64,000 nucleotides of DNA from Trichocoleus sp. FACHB-40 (GTDB lineage Bacteria > Cyanobacteriota > Cyanobacteriia > Cyanobacteriales > FACHB-T130): assembly GCF_014695915.1 (NCBI RefSeq), contig NZ_JACJPF010000024.1:1-64000 (forward strand), read 5' to 3'. The notes beneath the pieces are model-generated. The model made no database searches. It was not told where the DNA came from and saw only the letters and a list, made by a program, of their open reading frames with translations. Positions 45,341-55,199 of the stretch are shown one piece after another. The translations under genes were made by a program, and so were the position numbers. Position 1 is the first letter of the stretch; the number at the start of each line of letters is the position of its first letter.

Positions 45341-46533
45341 AATTCAATGACCACCTTAACTTGCTGATTCGTTAGTCGGGCAGCCTTGCTACTTGAGCCT
45401 GCATCCAGACGGATTTTGACTTCTACAATGCGCCCATCAATATTGGCGGATGGATCGCTATTCACAATGTCTTGGCGCAGCACTTTGTAGCCAACCTGTT
45501 CGACAGTACCGTTGAGTTCGCTGTCAATGGAGTCACTACTCACCCGCGCAGTTTGCCCTGGACGGATGTTCTTGATGTCACTCTGATAAACTTCTGCAAT
45601 CGCAAACATCTGTTGCGTTCGCCCAATTTCGGCAATCCCGTCATTGCTAATTAGTTCGCCGGGACGGGTGTAGATTTTGAGGATTTGACCATCTTGAGGC
45701 GATCGCACGGATGCCTGCTCTAAGTTTGCCTTGGCTTGCTCAACGGCTGCTAAGGCTTGTCTGACATCAGCTTGAGCTACCTGCACGTCTACTGGACGCA
45801 CCTCTGCAATTCGATCCAGGGTGGCGCGGGCTTCATTCAGTTGCTGTTGGCGAGAATTGCGAGTGCGATCGCGGGCGGCTTGCGCTTCTTGGAGTTGTTT
45901 TTGGGCAGTTGTAAGTGTCAGTCGCTTACTATCGCGCTGGGATGCCGAAACCGCTCCGTTCTGGTAAAGCAATGCGTAGCGGTGGTACTCCACCTGTGCA
46001 TTTTGGACTTCCGCTTCCAGACGGGCAACGGTAGCGGCTTGCGCGTTCAAGTCCCCAACCCGTTCAGCTTCCAGTTGGGCAATCTGGGAGCGTTGCGCCT
46101 GGATTTCGCCCGTCTTCGCTCCTGCACGCACCTGATCCAGTTTGGCTTGGGCAACTCGTACCTGTTCTTGTGCCTGCATCACAGATGCCTGGAGGCGATC
46201 GCGACTGTTGAGTATCGCGATAACTTGTCCTTTACGAACGCGATCGCCTTCCTTGACTAACAGTTGATCCACTCGATTCCCCTCAGCAGATGTGGGTGCA
46301 GAAAGCGCGATCGCTTCACCCTCTGGCTCTAGCCGTCCCAACGCCGTCACGGTTTTGATTTGGGGCGTACTGATCACTGTGGATTCGATGGGACTGGATT
46401 GCTGGATACGCCCTTGCCAAACGGTATAGGCCATCACTCCACCTGTTGCCAGCGTTGCAGCGATCGCCAGCAGAGTCAGTGGTCGAGAAAGACGTTTAGA
46501 GGATGGATTACCTGCTGCTACTTCTTGCATCAT
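45337..46533 (-). CDS. devB: DevB-family membrane fusion protein
   Basis: 398 residues. An N-terminal membrane helix (LLAIAATLATGGVMAYTVW, about 22-40), lipoyl halves around VKEGDRVRKGQVIAIL (about 93-108) and SPQDGQILKIY, and a long coiled-coil hairpin between them rich in Q, A and R mark an HlyD-type adaptor. It links the DevCA pump to an outer membrane channel. First gene of the operon, under the TetR-type operators at 46565-46610. Confidence 0.9.
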   Translation of the reverse strand: MMQEVAAGNPSSKRLSRPLTLLAIAATLATGGVMAYTVWQGRIQQSSPIESTVISTPQIKTVTALGRLEPEGEAIALSAPTSAEGNRVDQLLVKEGDRVRKGQVIAILNSRDRLQASVMQAQEQVRVAQAKLDQVRAGAKTGEIQAQRSQIAQLEAERVGDLNAQAATVARLEAEVQNAQVEYHRYALLYQNGAVSASQRDSKRLTLTTAQKQLQEAQAARDRTRNSRQQQLNEARATLDRIAEVRPVDVQVAQADVRQALAAVEQAKANLEQASVRSPQDGQILKIYTRPGELISNDGIAEIGRTQQMFAIAEVYQSDIKNIRPGQTARVSSDSIDSELNGTVEQVGYKVLRQDIVNSDPSANIDGRIVEVKIRLDAGSSSKAARLTNQQVKVVIEL

Positions 46534-46564
46534 CTGTCAGATTCCCCAGTTCTAGGAAGGGACT

Positions 46565-46610
46565 AAACTAAACGGTTTAGTTTTCATACAACTAAACTAA
46601 ACCGTTTAGT
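46565..46610. promoter_or_regulatory. two palindromic TetR-type operators
   Basis: AAACTAAACGGTTTAGTTT (46565-46583) and ACTAAACCGTTTAGT (46596-46610) are perfect palindromes around a central G or C, with the same half-site CTAAAC. Centres are 29 bp apart, about three helix turns. They lie between the divergent devB (start 46533) and tetR (start 46700), so one regulator could control both. Confidence 0.8.
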
Positions 46611-46699
46611 ACAATAACGTCAAGGGAGTCCTGAAAATTCTCTAGAACTCCTCAAAGCGAATACCTCTAGAATGACTGTGGCAATCAGATCAGGAATGA

Positions 46700-47317
46700 A
46701 TGAGACGGACGAAGATGACGGAACCGAAGCAGGATGGGTTAGCAGAGAAAGCCGAACAGATATTGGCAGGCGCAATGCAAGAGTTTCTGGTGCATGGCTA
46801 TGCCGCGACTAGCATGGATCGGGTGGCGAAGACGGCTGGCGTATCCAAACCAACGGTTTACACCTACTTTCAAGATAAAGAAGGACTGTTCACTGCCCTC
46901 GTCCAACGGTTTGCTCAGAGAAAGTTTTCCATCATCCAACGTTTTCTGCCGTCGGAAGGAGATGCTTTCGTGGTGCTGCGGCAGCTATTAACGAAGGCAC
47001 TGAATGAGATCATTTGCGATAGTGAAGAAATTGCCCTGTTGCGGCTAATTATTGGCGAGTCTGGACGTTTTCCCGAACTGGCGCAAATATTTGTTCGGAC
47101 GTTGGTAAAACCGGGCGTTGAAACCTTGAGCCAGTATCTGGCATCGAGCCCAAACTTAAAGATTGCCGATCCTGAAGCAACCGCACGCATTTTTTTAGGT
47201 GCATTAGTTCATTTCATGATGGTACAGAAAATGCTTCACGGTCAGGATATTCTGCCGATGGAGAGCGATCGCCTGATCGATAGCTTAATGAATCTTCTCA
47301 AGGAATCCGAAGCTTGA
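46700..47317 (+). CDS. TetR-family repressor
   Basis: 205 residues. The HTH is in ATSMDRVAKTAGVSKPTVYT and YFQDKEGLF (about 36-64), the standard TetR pattern. The C-terminal region is helical and ligand binding, with no name assigned. Divergent from devBCA; the palindromes in the spacer are the probable target, making this a local switch for the exporter. Confidence 0.9.
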   Translation: MRRTKMTEPKQDGLAEKAEQILAGAMQEFLVHGYAATSMDRVAKTAGVSKPTVYTYFQDKEGLFTALVQRFAQRKFSIIQRFLPSEGDAFVVLRQLLTKALNEIICDSEEIALLRLIIGESGRFPELAQIFVRTLVKPGVETLSQYLASSPNLKIADPEATARIFLGALVHFMMVQKMLHGQDILPMESDRLIDSLMNLLKESEA

Positions 47318-47458
47318 GCGGAGTTGATATTAGCAACGGTTTGCACATCCTTGTCACCCCGAACAGTTGATGACAGTTCGGGGACTACCGATTGAGTTGT
47401 GGGCAAATATCTAGATATGCGATCGCATAAGCTGTTTCCAGTGCTGGAATAATTCTTT

Positions 47459-47938
47459 TTAGCGGGACTTAAACCCCTTCGTTGTCTCCGCCCCTACCTG
47501 TCCCGGTTCTGCAATGTCGAAGACAAAGACACCCGGAGGAATTAATGCCCGATAGATGCGACGGAAGAGTTGATTTAACGTTTGGCGATCGTTGTCTGGA
47601 TCGAACAGGTAGTGAAGGCATTCACTGATAGAGGTAACAGCGCTACACGGCGGGATGTCAGTTTTGAACAGGGACTCGACCCGAAACTCCGCATTCGGTA
47701 CTCGTGTTCGAGCGATCGCGATCGCAGAGTCAGAGATATCAACTCCCAAAACCCGATAGTGAGTCTTTTCAAGTTCTTGTGTCCACAACCCAGTTCCGCA
47801 ACCCAAATCCACCACTAAACCTTTTCGTATATTGCTCCGATCCAAAATTTCTAATATACCGGGAGCAGATTTAAGAGCGTAGTCACTAAAACCAACGTTG
47901 TGAATAAACGCGAGGTCTTCTTTGTACCACTCTGTCAT
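47459..47938 (-). pseudogene. SAM-dependent methyltransferase, C-terminally truncated
   Basis: 159 residues start normally (MTEWYKEDLAFIHNVGF) and contain motif I (VVDLGCGTGLW, about 42-52), VLGVDIS and later FVFDIAEPGQVG, but end at TTKGFKSR, where relatives continue for 70-90 more residues. The catalytic fold is incomplete. It belongs to the same family as the relics at 23983-24090 and 25418-25561. It could still be translated, but is probably not functional. Confidence 0.7.
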
Positions 47939-48049
47939 ATTGTCACCTTCGCACCAGTAGTCTGACTCATGAATTTACAGTTGGCACTGATGAGCAAAAC
48001 CATATCTGATTGAGGCATTGATTAATCTGATGTACCTCTAGAGACTAGA

Positions 48050-49366
48050 TTACACAATCGGAAGCGCGATCGCAAACTCTGTGCCTCCTCCCCATTCAGA
48101 ATTTACTTCTATCGTTCCTCCGTGCTTTTCAACAATAATTTGATGAGCGATCGTCAGTCCTAAACCTGTTCCTTTTCCAACGGGTTTAGTCGTGAATAGA
48201 TGGTCAAAGATACGTTGTTTGACATCTTTCGTCATTCCCATCCCATTATCTACAATTCGGATTGCAACCTGCTGTTCATTCTTCATTTCTGTTTCAACGA
48301 TAATTTGGTTTGGACTTGCTTTAATCGCTTCATAACTGCGCCCCAGGTTCGCTTCTTCCAAGGCGTCGATCGCATTTGCCAAAATATTCATAAATACCTG
48401 ATTGAGTTGTCCTAAATAACACTCGACTTTAGGAATTTCAGCGTATTTTTTGATTACTTGAATTGCCGGACGATAATCCTGAGCTTTCAAACGATGTTGC
48501 AAAATCATCAGGGTACTTTCAAGTCCCTCATGGATGTTAACTGATACCTTGCAATCTACATCAGCACGCGAGAATGTTCTAAGTGATGTACTAATGTTGC
48601 GAATTCGCTCAATTCCTGTCTGCATAGACAAGAACATTTTAGGTAAATCTTCTAGAAGATATTCAATATCAATCTCTTCAGCTTTTTGTTCTATTTGTAT
48701 GCCAGGATTAGGAAATGTGGTTTGATAAAGACGGATATAATCGACTGCATCTTTAACAGCAAGATTAGCTTGCTCTAAATTGCCAGTAATACAACCTACT
48801 GGATTATTAATTTCATGAGCGATACCGGCAACTAACTGACCAATTGTAGATAGTTTTTCATTCTGAATTAGCTGCAATTGTGTTTTTTTAAGTTCTTGTA
48901 GGGTGTAGGTTAATTCAGATGTACGTTTTTCAACAACTTGCTCAAGTTCTTGTTTTTGTTGTTCGAGTTCCAAACTTAAACGTCGAATTTTTAAGTGGGT
49001 TTGAATCCGCGCAAGTGCTTCTTCTTGGCGAAACGGTTTGGTAATATAGTCTACGGCACCTAAATTTAACCCTTTTACTTTATCTGTCGTATCAGTCATT
49101 GCCGTCATGAAAATTACTGGAATGTTTTTTGTAGACGGATCGAACTGCAATTTACGGCAGGTTTCAAATCCATCTATTCCTGGCATCTGGACATCCAGTA
49201 AAATCAAGTCTGGCTGATAACTCTTGGCTTGCTCCATTCCACCAAAACCATCCATTTCTACCAAGACTTCATAGCCAGAAGAAGCCAAAGTATTATATAA
49301 GACTTCTAGATTGGTTGGATTATCATCAATTACTAAAATAATTTCATGACTGGAATTTAATAACAT
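48050..49366 (-). CDS. Response regulator-histidine kinase hybrid
   Basis: 438 residues. A receiver domain first (VIDDNP at 13-18, phosphorylated aspartate D58 in LLDVQMPG, YITKPF about 110), then a coiled coil and a kinase with GIAHEINNPVG (histidine about 181), and ATPase boxes IVDNGMGM and GKGTGLGLTIA. No sensor or membrane part, so input comes from a partner. It lies 49 bp downstream of the MASE1 kinase gene on the same strand and is the obvious partner. Confidence 0.9.
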   Translation of the reverse strand: MLLNSSHEIILVIDDNPTNLEVLYNTLASSGYEVLVEMDGFGGMEQAKSYQPDLILLDVQMPGIDGFETCRKLQFDPSTKNIPVIFMTAMTDTTDKVKGLNLGAVDYITKPFRQEEALARIQTHLKIRRLSLELEQQKQELEQVVEKRTSELTYTLQELKKTQLQLIQNEKLSTIGQLVAGIAHEINNPVGCITGNLEQANLAVKDAVDYIRLYQTTFPNPGIQIEQKAEEIDIEYLLEDLPKMFLSMQTGIERIRNISTSLRTFSRADVDCKVSVNIHEGLESTLMILQHRLKAQDYRPAIQVIKKYAEIPKVECYLGQLNQVFMNILANAIDALEEANLGRSYEAIKASPNQIIVETEMKNEQQVAIRIVDNGMGMTKDVKQRIFDHLFTTKPVGKGTGLGLTIAHQIIVEKHGGTIEVNSEWGGGTEFAIALPIV

Positions 49367-49415
49367 AGTTTAATGGCTCCTGCGGTTAAATATTGGTGTA
49401 TTTATAGATGGGCAG

Positions 49416-51851
49416 TCACCCGACTTTTTCCTGAAGAAATTGGCGAATTTTCCGAATATTAAATTCTTTAACTAAAGAACTTAATTTGCTTACAAATGGC
49501 TGATAGCTTTCATCTAGTTTGGAAAGTCGTTCCAGTTCGTTTTGAATGCCTTTGATTTGTCCTCGCTTGGCAAATTCCAGTAGGCTCGACAGTTCAGATA
49601 AGGGTGGCACAACGAGTTCGGTTGGTCTTGTGTCTACGAAGCGGGTTGCGATCGCTGATTCAATAGGGTTTGGCTCCGCATAGATCCAGTCTAGTTGTAG
49701 ATGTTTTGCCAAGATGTGATATAAATCCTCGGCTTGCAAGGGTTTAGCTAGAAAATCGTTGCCGCCTGCTGCTAGGCTTTTCTGGCGATCGGTATCGTAA
49801 ACGCTTGCCGATGACACAATGACTGGCACATCCTTGAACGTTTCTGACTGGCGCAGAAGCGCGAGAAAATCCCAACCGTTCATGTTGGGCATGAGTAGGT
49901 CAGTAATAATCAAATCTGGTTGAACTTGATGCGCCTTCTCCAAGCCTTCCCGTCCATCACTGGCTTCAATGACGGTGAATCCCAACGGTTGCAGCAAGTT
50001 AACAAAGACCGAGCGATTTTCCCATCGATCGTCCAGAATTAAGATGCTTCTGCGATCGCCTGTATAACCCGTAATGCGTCCTGCTTTGTTCAGTGTGTTG
50101 GTTGCTATCGAGTTTGTTACTAAAGCACACTCGATCTCAAACTCAAACGTACTACCGACATTTAGTAAGCTCTTAACGTGGATGTCTCCTCCCATTATCT
50201 CGACAATTTTTTTGCTGATGGCAAGTCCTAATCCAGTCCCCTCCGCTTGTCGCTTGAGATCACCAACCTGCTCGAAGGGGAGGAAAATTTGTTCTAGTTG
50301 CTCTGGTGACATTCCAATGCCAGTGTCCTCTACAACAAAGCGAAGTCGAGTCAACGAGGGTTGCAGCGAATTTTCAGTCACCTCTACTCGTAATGTGACG
50401 CTACCGGAGTCTGTAAACTTGATAGCATTGCCCAAGAGGTTCAGCAGCACTTGTCGCAAGCGTTTATGATCGGTGGCGATCGCTGTGGGCAGATTATCGG
50501 GTGGCTGATAAATGAACTGAATGCCTTTTTGCTCGGCGCGAATGCGGCAAATTTCCTCGACTCCTTGCAGGAAGGCAGACAGATGTACATCGCTCAGATG
50601 CAGTTCCATCTTCCGGGCTTCGATTTTGGAGAGATCGAGAACGTCTTCGATTAGCGTTAGCAAATGAGAGCCGCAATTATAGATAATTTCGATGCCGTGT
50701 TGTTGCTGTTCGGTAAGATTGGGGGCAGCAGAAAGAACTTGAGCATACCCCAGGACACCGTTGAGAGGGGTGCGTAGTTCGTGGCTCATGTTAGCAAGAA
50801 ATTCACTTTTAGCTTGGTTGGCAATTTCGGCAGAATTTTTCGCCTCATTGAGTTCAGTCGTCCGTTCTTCGACTCGTTGCTCCAATTCATCATTCGCTTG
50901 CCGGAGTTTTCTTTCTGCCTTACGGTTTTCACTCGTCACCGCAGAGATGACAAATGTGATGATTGCGATGACGCAAATAAACGATTGCAGCAAGATGAGC
51001 GATTCATTGGGCGAGGCTTGTTTGGCAAACGAACCGAAACCGCGAACGGTGCCAAAAACTGCGATCGCTGACACAATTAGCACGAGTAGCGTTGATATCC
51101 GCGCTTCAAACCGAAACGCCGACCAAATCAGTGGGGGAATTACCATGTATTCGATTGGATATCCTCCCGAAAAAGCTATATGGTCGAGCGCGATTACCCA
51201 GACTAATACAAATACAAACTCTATAATTTCTTGCTTGTTAAATTTTCTGGGATGTTCAGATTTTTGCCACCATGCCAGCAATAGGGGTGTAACGACCAAA
51301 ATGCCCGTGCTATCTGATGCCAACCAGGTACGAAACACTTCTGCAAAGGCTGTCCAGGGAGCAATCCCACTTGTGCAAAGCGTGACGGCGGCTAGGAGAG
51401 AACTGAGCAGGGGGGTGGGGATGGTCAGGATGATAAATTTAAAAACATCTTGCGATCGCTCTAAAAAATTGTGGCGTTTGATGAAGCGATTAATTAGAAA
51501 AGTCCCGCTGAATGGAGTGAGCAGGTTGACAGCGGGAATAATCAGACTGATTAAAAGATTGTTTGGGAAAAAAAGAATATGACTAACAATGTAATCACTC
51601 ACAAATAAAATCGGCCAGACGCGATAGCCCAGTATCAGCATTGCTGCCAAAAAGACACCGAGTGAAGGCCAAAATACGGAGGCACCATTGACAAATGTCG
51701 TGGATAATCCTACGTATCCTAAATAGAGGTGAACAGCCGGAATTACCAGTGCTGCTATCAAGAAAGTGCGGTCGAGTTTAACTGGGAATTTCTGCTTTAT
51801 TGCCATTGGCTGCATTTCCGGTCTCCGCGCACATACCATAAGAGCAGCCAA
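49416..51851 (-). CDS. MASE1 membrane sensor hybrid histidine kinase
   Basis: 811 residues. An N-terminal MASE1 region of eight or so membrane helices (about 28-310), HisKA with [15 protein letters not shown] (histidine about 358), HATPase with GTGLGLAIS, and a receiver with D in [14 protein letters not shown] (about 649), followed by a 100-residue helical tail resembling a histidine phosphotransfer-like end without a clear histidine. Ligand unknown. The start may be M13 or M16 (MQPMAIKQK), since the first residues ([12 protein letters not shown]) are atypical. Confidence 0.85.
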   Translation of the reverse strand: MAALMVCARRPEMQPMAIKQKFPVKLDRTFLIAALVIPAVHLYLGYVGLSTTFVNGASVFWPSLGVFLAAMLILGYRVWPILFVSDYIVSHILFFPNNLLISLIIPAVNLLTPFSGTFLINRFIKRHNFLERSQDVFKFIILTIPTPLLSSLLAAVTLCTSGIAPWTAFAEVFRTWLASDSTGILVVTPLLLAWWQKSEHPRKFNKQEIIEFVFVLVWVIALDHIAFSGGYPIEYMVIPPLIWSAFRFEARISTLLVLIVSAIAVFGTVRGFGSFAKQASPNESLILLQSFICVIAIITFVISAVTSENRKAERKLRQANDELEQRVEERTTELNEAKNSAEIANQAKSEFLANMSHELRTPLNGVLGYAQVLSAAPNLTEQQQHGIEIIYNCGSHLLTLIEDVLDLSKIEARKMELHLSDVHLSAFLQGVEEICRIRAEQKGIQFIYQPPDNLPTAIATDHKRLRQVLLNLLGNAIKFTDSGSVTLRVEVTENSLQPSLTRLRFVVEDTGIGMSPEQLEQIFLPFEQVGDLKRQAEGTGLGLAISKKIVEIMGGDIHVKSLLNVGSTFEFEIECALVTNSIATNTLNKAGRITGYTGDRRSILILDDRWENRSVFVNLLQPLGFTVIEASDGREGLEKAHQVQPDLIITDLLMPNMNGWDFLALLRQSETFKDVPVIVSSASVYDTDRQKSLAAGGNDFLAKPLQAEDLYHILAKHLQLDWIYAEPNPIESAIATRFVDTRPTELVVPPLSELSSLLEFAKRGQIKGIQNELERLSKLDESYQPFVSKLSSLVKEFNIRKIRQFLQEKVG

Positions 51852-52034
51852 TCTCTAGAAAGGCTGCTACCCTTATAGTTCCCAAATTAAATTTGAAGTT
51901 AACAGCGGGTGAGATTGAGATAGGTTAAGCCACAGAAATCTTAATTGGGGCTAAGGCAAGGACTCCTGCGTTTCAGATCATTTTGAAACTTACTCAGCTT
52001 GCCGAGGAGTCCTGCCCTCTTAATTTATTGATAA

Positions 52035-52421
52035 GTTTGCGCGGATGTTGGACGCGATCGCGTCCAAGCCATTACCGACCCGGCTCAATCTCCGAATCTG
52101 ACTCCTGCCGAGAAAGACATCTTAACCCAGGCTGGGGGAGACATTTTGCTATTCCAATTGGGCGGCCCCTTGAGCTTTGGAGCCGCCAAGATTATCTCTC
52201 AACGAATGGCAATCGTCAAAGACTATCTAGCACTGGTGGTGGATTTGAGCGAAGTCCCATCGATTGGTGTTACGGCTGCCTTAGCAATCGAAACAATGGT
52301 GGAGGATGCAGTAAAACAGCAACGTCATGTATGGATTGTCGTCACACCCGGACAAGTTCAGCGACGCATTGAGAAACTGAAATTACAACGATTTTCCGCA
52401 GCAGTGCAGCCAACAGCTTAA
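52035..52421 (+). pseudogene. C-terminal STAS-domain relic of a SulP transporter
   Basis: Translation after a TAA stop reads DRVQAITDPAQSPNLTPAEK, then GPLSFGAAKIISQRMAIVKD and DLSEVPSIGVTAALAIETMV, matching the STAS domain at the end of SulP sulfate/bicarbonate transporters of cyanobacteria. The 10-12 membrane helices are missing. A separate short frame follows (about 52425-52547, QIYQLENRFQALQSALAIAQ) whose origin is unclear. Confidence 0.75.
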
Positions 52422-52569
52422 ATGGACAAACTGGTTCCATACCGCCACAAATTTACCAACTAGAAAACCGCTTCCAAGCGTTGCAATCTGCATTGGCGAT
52501 CGCTCAACCCGAAATTCCTTTCACCACCACAACGATCGACCCTTGAATGGCATTCCTCTGATTCCATTT

Positions 52570-52977
52570 TCAACCTTGATTTATTGCACTAGGTTCCATG
52601 TAGACAAGTTCCCAAATGTGGCTATCTAAATCTTGAAACCCATGTCCGTACATAAAACCGTGGTCTTGTGGTTCCTTGTAAGTTGATCCACCAGCGGCGA
52701 CTGCCTTGCGAACCATTTCATCGACTTGTTCTCGGCTGTCAGAAGATAAGCAAACCAGCACTTCAGTGCTTTTGGTTGCATCACAAATTTCTTTCGGAGT
52801 AAACGTCTTAAACTTGTCGTGAGTCAATAGCATCACGAAGATGTCATCGCTGACAATCATGCAGGTAGCCGTTTCATCAGTAAATTGAGCGTTAAAACTG
52901 AAGCCAAGTTTCGTAAAAAACTCGACAGACTGATTGAGGTCTTTTACAGGCAGATTCACGAAAATTTTAGTAGTCAT
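52570..52977 (-). CDS. VOC-family (glyoxalase-like) protein
   Basis: 135 residues. MTTKIFVNLPVKDLNQSVEF and FFTKLGFSF at the start and HGFQDLDSHIWELVY at the end are the paired beta-alpha-beta-beta-beta units of the VOC fold, close to PhnB/lactoylglutathione lyase-like proteins. Metal-binding positions include the final glutamate of HIWELV. Probably a small-molecule enzyme; the substrate is unknown. Downstream of the ArsR-SRPBCC pair on the same strand. Confidence 0.85.
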   Translation of the reverse strand: MTTKIFVNLPVKDLNQSVEFFTKLGFSFNAQFTDETATCMIVSDDIFVMLLTHDKFKTFTPKEICDATKSTEVLVCLSSDSREQVDEMVRKAVAAGGSTYKEPQDHGFMYGHGFQDLDSHIWELVYMEPSAINQG

Positions 52978-53098
52978 GTTTTCTCCTTTTGAGAGTTCAT
53001 TGCATATATGGAAGTATCGGTAAGGCGACGCTAATGTTCCGCTTGAGTCGTTTCACAAAAGACCACCAGTTGACCGTCTCATGGGTGGCAAGGGAGAC

Positions 53099-53599
53099 TC
53101 AAGCCGTCACCAAAAACTCATCAAGACAGTCAAAGCTGGAGTTCCACCCTCCAATAACCCCCATCTCCTCATGCTTCCGGCGGTCTTCGGCAGACTCATG
53201 CACAATGCGGAGTGTGAGCTTGGTCTTGCCGTCCAAATCCTCGAAAAGCGCTGTCATCACGATTCCCTTTGGCAGATCGGCGTTCACGACCTTTTCAAAG
53301 CCTTCATCAAATTCATCACTGCTAACAATCCGTTCAAGAGGCACAATTTCGCGGAAGACACCTTTAACCGGATACTCTGTGCCGTCTGGGCCAATCATGA
53401 CGTAGCGCGATTTACCCCCTGGACGCAGATCCAGGGGGTAAATCACCTTGGTCGTGAAGCCTTTGGGCCCCCACCACTGCGCTACGTGTTTTGGGTCAGT
53501 CCACGCCTTGAACACCAGTTCACGGGGTGCGTTGAAGACGCGAGTGATGACGATCTCGCGATCGCTTTGAGCATCAATGGAATCATTTTTATTGCCCAT
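53099..53599 (-). CDS. SRPBCC (AHSA1-like) domain protein
   Basis: 166 residues when started at MGNKNDS (53599), which overlaps the stop of the ArsR gene by 11 bp; the open frame extends further upstream but into that gene. EIVITRVFNAPRELVFKAWT and WWGPKGFTTKVI are the typical AHSA1 start, and GWNSSFDCLDEFL the end. The fold binds hydrophobic ligands. The ArsR-SRPBCC pair is a common two-gene unit of unknown purpose. Confidence 0.9.
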   Translation of the reverse strand: MGNKNDSIDAQSDREIVITRVFNAPRELVFKAWTDPKHVAQWWGPKGFTTKVIYPLDLRPGGKSRYVMIGPDGTEYPVKGVFREIVPLERIVSSDEFDEGFEKVVNADLPKGIVMTALFEDLDGKTKLTLRIVHESAEDRRKHEEMGVIGGWNSSFDCLDEFLVTA

Positions 53600-53933
53600 C
53601 TTGTTTCTCCTGGGTTTGTAACTCGTGCAGGTAATCATCCAGCCGATTAAGTCTCTCTTCCCAAAATTGGCGATATTGCTCGATCCAATCCGCCGCATCC
53701 TTAAGTGGCTCCGCTTTGAGCTGGCAGGGTCGCCATTGAGCCTCCCGACCCCGCGTGATCAGTCCAGCACGCTCCAGCACCTTGAGATGCTTGGAAATGG
53801 CAGGAAGGCTCATCTCAAAGGGTTTAGCTAATTCAGTAACCGATGCCTCACCCTTGGCAAGGTGGGCCAGGATGGCACGCCGGGTGGGATCAGCAAGGGC
53901 GGCAAAGGTGACGCTCAGTTGATCGGAAGACAC
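53589..53933 (-). CDS. ArsR-family transcriptional regulator
   Basis: 114 residues. The winged HTH is FAALADPTRRAILAHLAKGE followed by ELAKPFEMSLPAISKHLKVL. It lacks the metal-binding cysteine pair of ArsR/SmtB sensors, as is normal for regulators paired with SRPBCC proteins. Its stop overlaps the SRPBCC start. It probably controls its own operon, including the downstream VOC gene. Confidence 0.9.
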   Translation of the reverse strand: MSSDQLSVTFAALADPTRRAILAHLAKGEASVTELAKPFEMSLPAISKHLKVLERAGLITRGREAQWRPCQLKAEPLKDAADWIEQYRQFWEERLNRLDDYLHELQTQEKQDGQ

Positions 53934-53955
53934 TTTTATTTAACCATGCAGCTAA

Positions 53956-53971
53956 TTAACTACAAAGTTAA
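53956..53971. promoter_or_regulatory. candidate ArsR operator
   Basis: TTAAC-N6-GTTAA lies 23 bp upstream of the ArsR start, in the position of an autoregulatory operator. The motif is short, so the call is weak. Confidence 0.35.
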
Positions 53972-53979
53972 ATAAAGTA

Positions 53980-54335
53980 TCCAAGAATGTCAAGTGCTGA
54001 TTTAAGCGATCGCTTGAACTCTTACATTGCAGTAGGGTATCCCTTGACAGTCACTGCCACGCCGGGATAGAAGCAGGGCTGGATTTGCAAGATGCCCAAG
54101 GTCAACGCAACGGCGGCAGATAACTTTAGCAACACTACTAGCAATCTACATCCGTCCCCTGCCGTGAAGGGTTAGGCTGTCTAACATTAGAACCATTCAT
54201 ATATGCCTAAAGGAATGGTACTTAGTTAAGGCTGTGGTCACACACCAGTCAGTAGACAACTGGAATGTTCTCTTCGTGGTGAGAAGAGTCAGTTCTGATT
54301 TGATAATGCTATGAATTGAGTAACTGGCTCAACCG
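53980..54335. other. spacer with no recognisable gene
   Basis: Apart from a HIP1 site at about 54006-54013, nothing is identified. The sequence separates the ArsR promoter from the convergent end of the HPF1-like gene. Confidence 0.4.
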
Positions 54336-55199
54336 TTAGACGGTGTCATTCCCAGGACTAATACGTGCCAGATGGTTTTCAAGTAAATCTACCCAACCAT
54401 TTGAGCGATTCTGATAATGAATATCGAGTAGGCGAATGAGTTCGTATCTTTCCAAGGTAAGGTAAGCTCCTCTGAGCAACTTGTAGGCTCTCGATGAGTG
54501 TTCTTCTCCATACCAGTACCATAGGGATCTCCCCTTAGCGAGAGCTGCTATAGCTTCTCCCTGAGTATCAGGATTGAAATTCTCTGGTTTTATTACACTA
54601 AGACCTGTATCAGAAAACAAGCCTTCTGGTCTGTCTTCATCAACCAATAATGAGCTTTTTGCTAAGAACTTTTCAAACTCAAAGCGAAACTGGAGAATAT
54701 CTTCTATTTGTCTTTGATAGTCTGCTATTTCTTCAGAATCATCACTTTCTGAGATCCATTCTTGGCAAGACGAGGTTCGTTCATCACATCTCGAAAGAAT
54801 AGCATCGAAGAGACTCTTGTATACTACAATTTCATCCCCATCATTGTTGTAGTAGGACGCTACACCACGGAACCCCCGTGTTGGTTCATCCAGCAGCATT
54901 CCCCAATGTTCACCATCACACTCACCTGTTAGGCAAGTAAAAAACTCAGGAACATCTCGATAGTATCGATAATGTAGTAAGACATGAGCGATAAACTTGG
55001 CATCTAATAAATCATCAAATTCTAAAATAAGTTCAAGTGGCCCGGCTGGGTAAAGCCCGATAACGCTCAATGCCATTGATTTGTCATCACTTTGTGTGCG
55101 ACTAATCATGAACTCATGTACGCCAAAAAGCGCATCAGGAAATTCAACATCGTACAACTCTTTTAGTTTCTGCTGATACTGCTCTTTCGACCAACTCAT
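54336..55199 (-). CDS. HPF1-like (DUF2228-type) protein
   Basis: 287 residues. Regions resemble HPF1, the factor that directs ADP-ribosylation to serine in animals: LYDVEFPDALFGVHEFM near the start (about 15-31), then HYRYYRDVPEFFTC (about 76-89), matching the HPF1 block HxRxYYDPPEFQT, and HWGMLLDEPT (about 97-106), where HPF1 has HMGYFRDSP. Bacterial homologues are labelled ADP-ribosylation family proteins; their role is not established. No signal peptide. The C-terminal 80 residues are helical and unassigned. Together with the PARG-like gene it hints at ADP-ribose metabolism. Confidence 0.5.
   Translation of the reverse strand: MSWSKEQYQQKLKELYDVEFPDALFGVHEFMISRTQSDDKSMALSVIGLYPAGPLELILEFDDLLDAKFIAHVLLHYRYYRDVPEFFTCLTGECDGEHWGMLLDEPTRGFRGVASYYNNDGDEIVVYKSLFDAILSRCDERTSSCQEWISESDDSEEIADYQRQIEDILQFRFEFEKFLAKSSLLVDEDRPEGLFSDTGLSVIKPENFNPDTQGEAIAALAKGRSLWYWYGEEHSSRAYKLLRGAYLTLERYELIRLLDIHYQNRSNGWVDLLENHLARISPGNDTV

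Noticed and set aside
43450-47317. heterocyst glycolipid export as the role of devBCA
   Set aside because: The subunits match the family, but no glycolipid synthesis (hgl) genes are nearby and the TetR neighbour points to an inducible efflux role.
50761-51582. 273-residue plus-strand frame opposite the MASE1 kinase
   Set aside because: It is an antisense shadow of the kinase gene, whose own frame has clear domain motifs.
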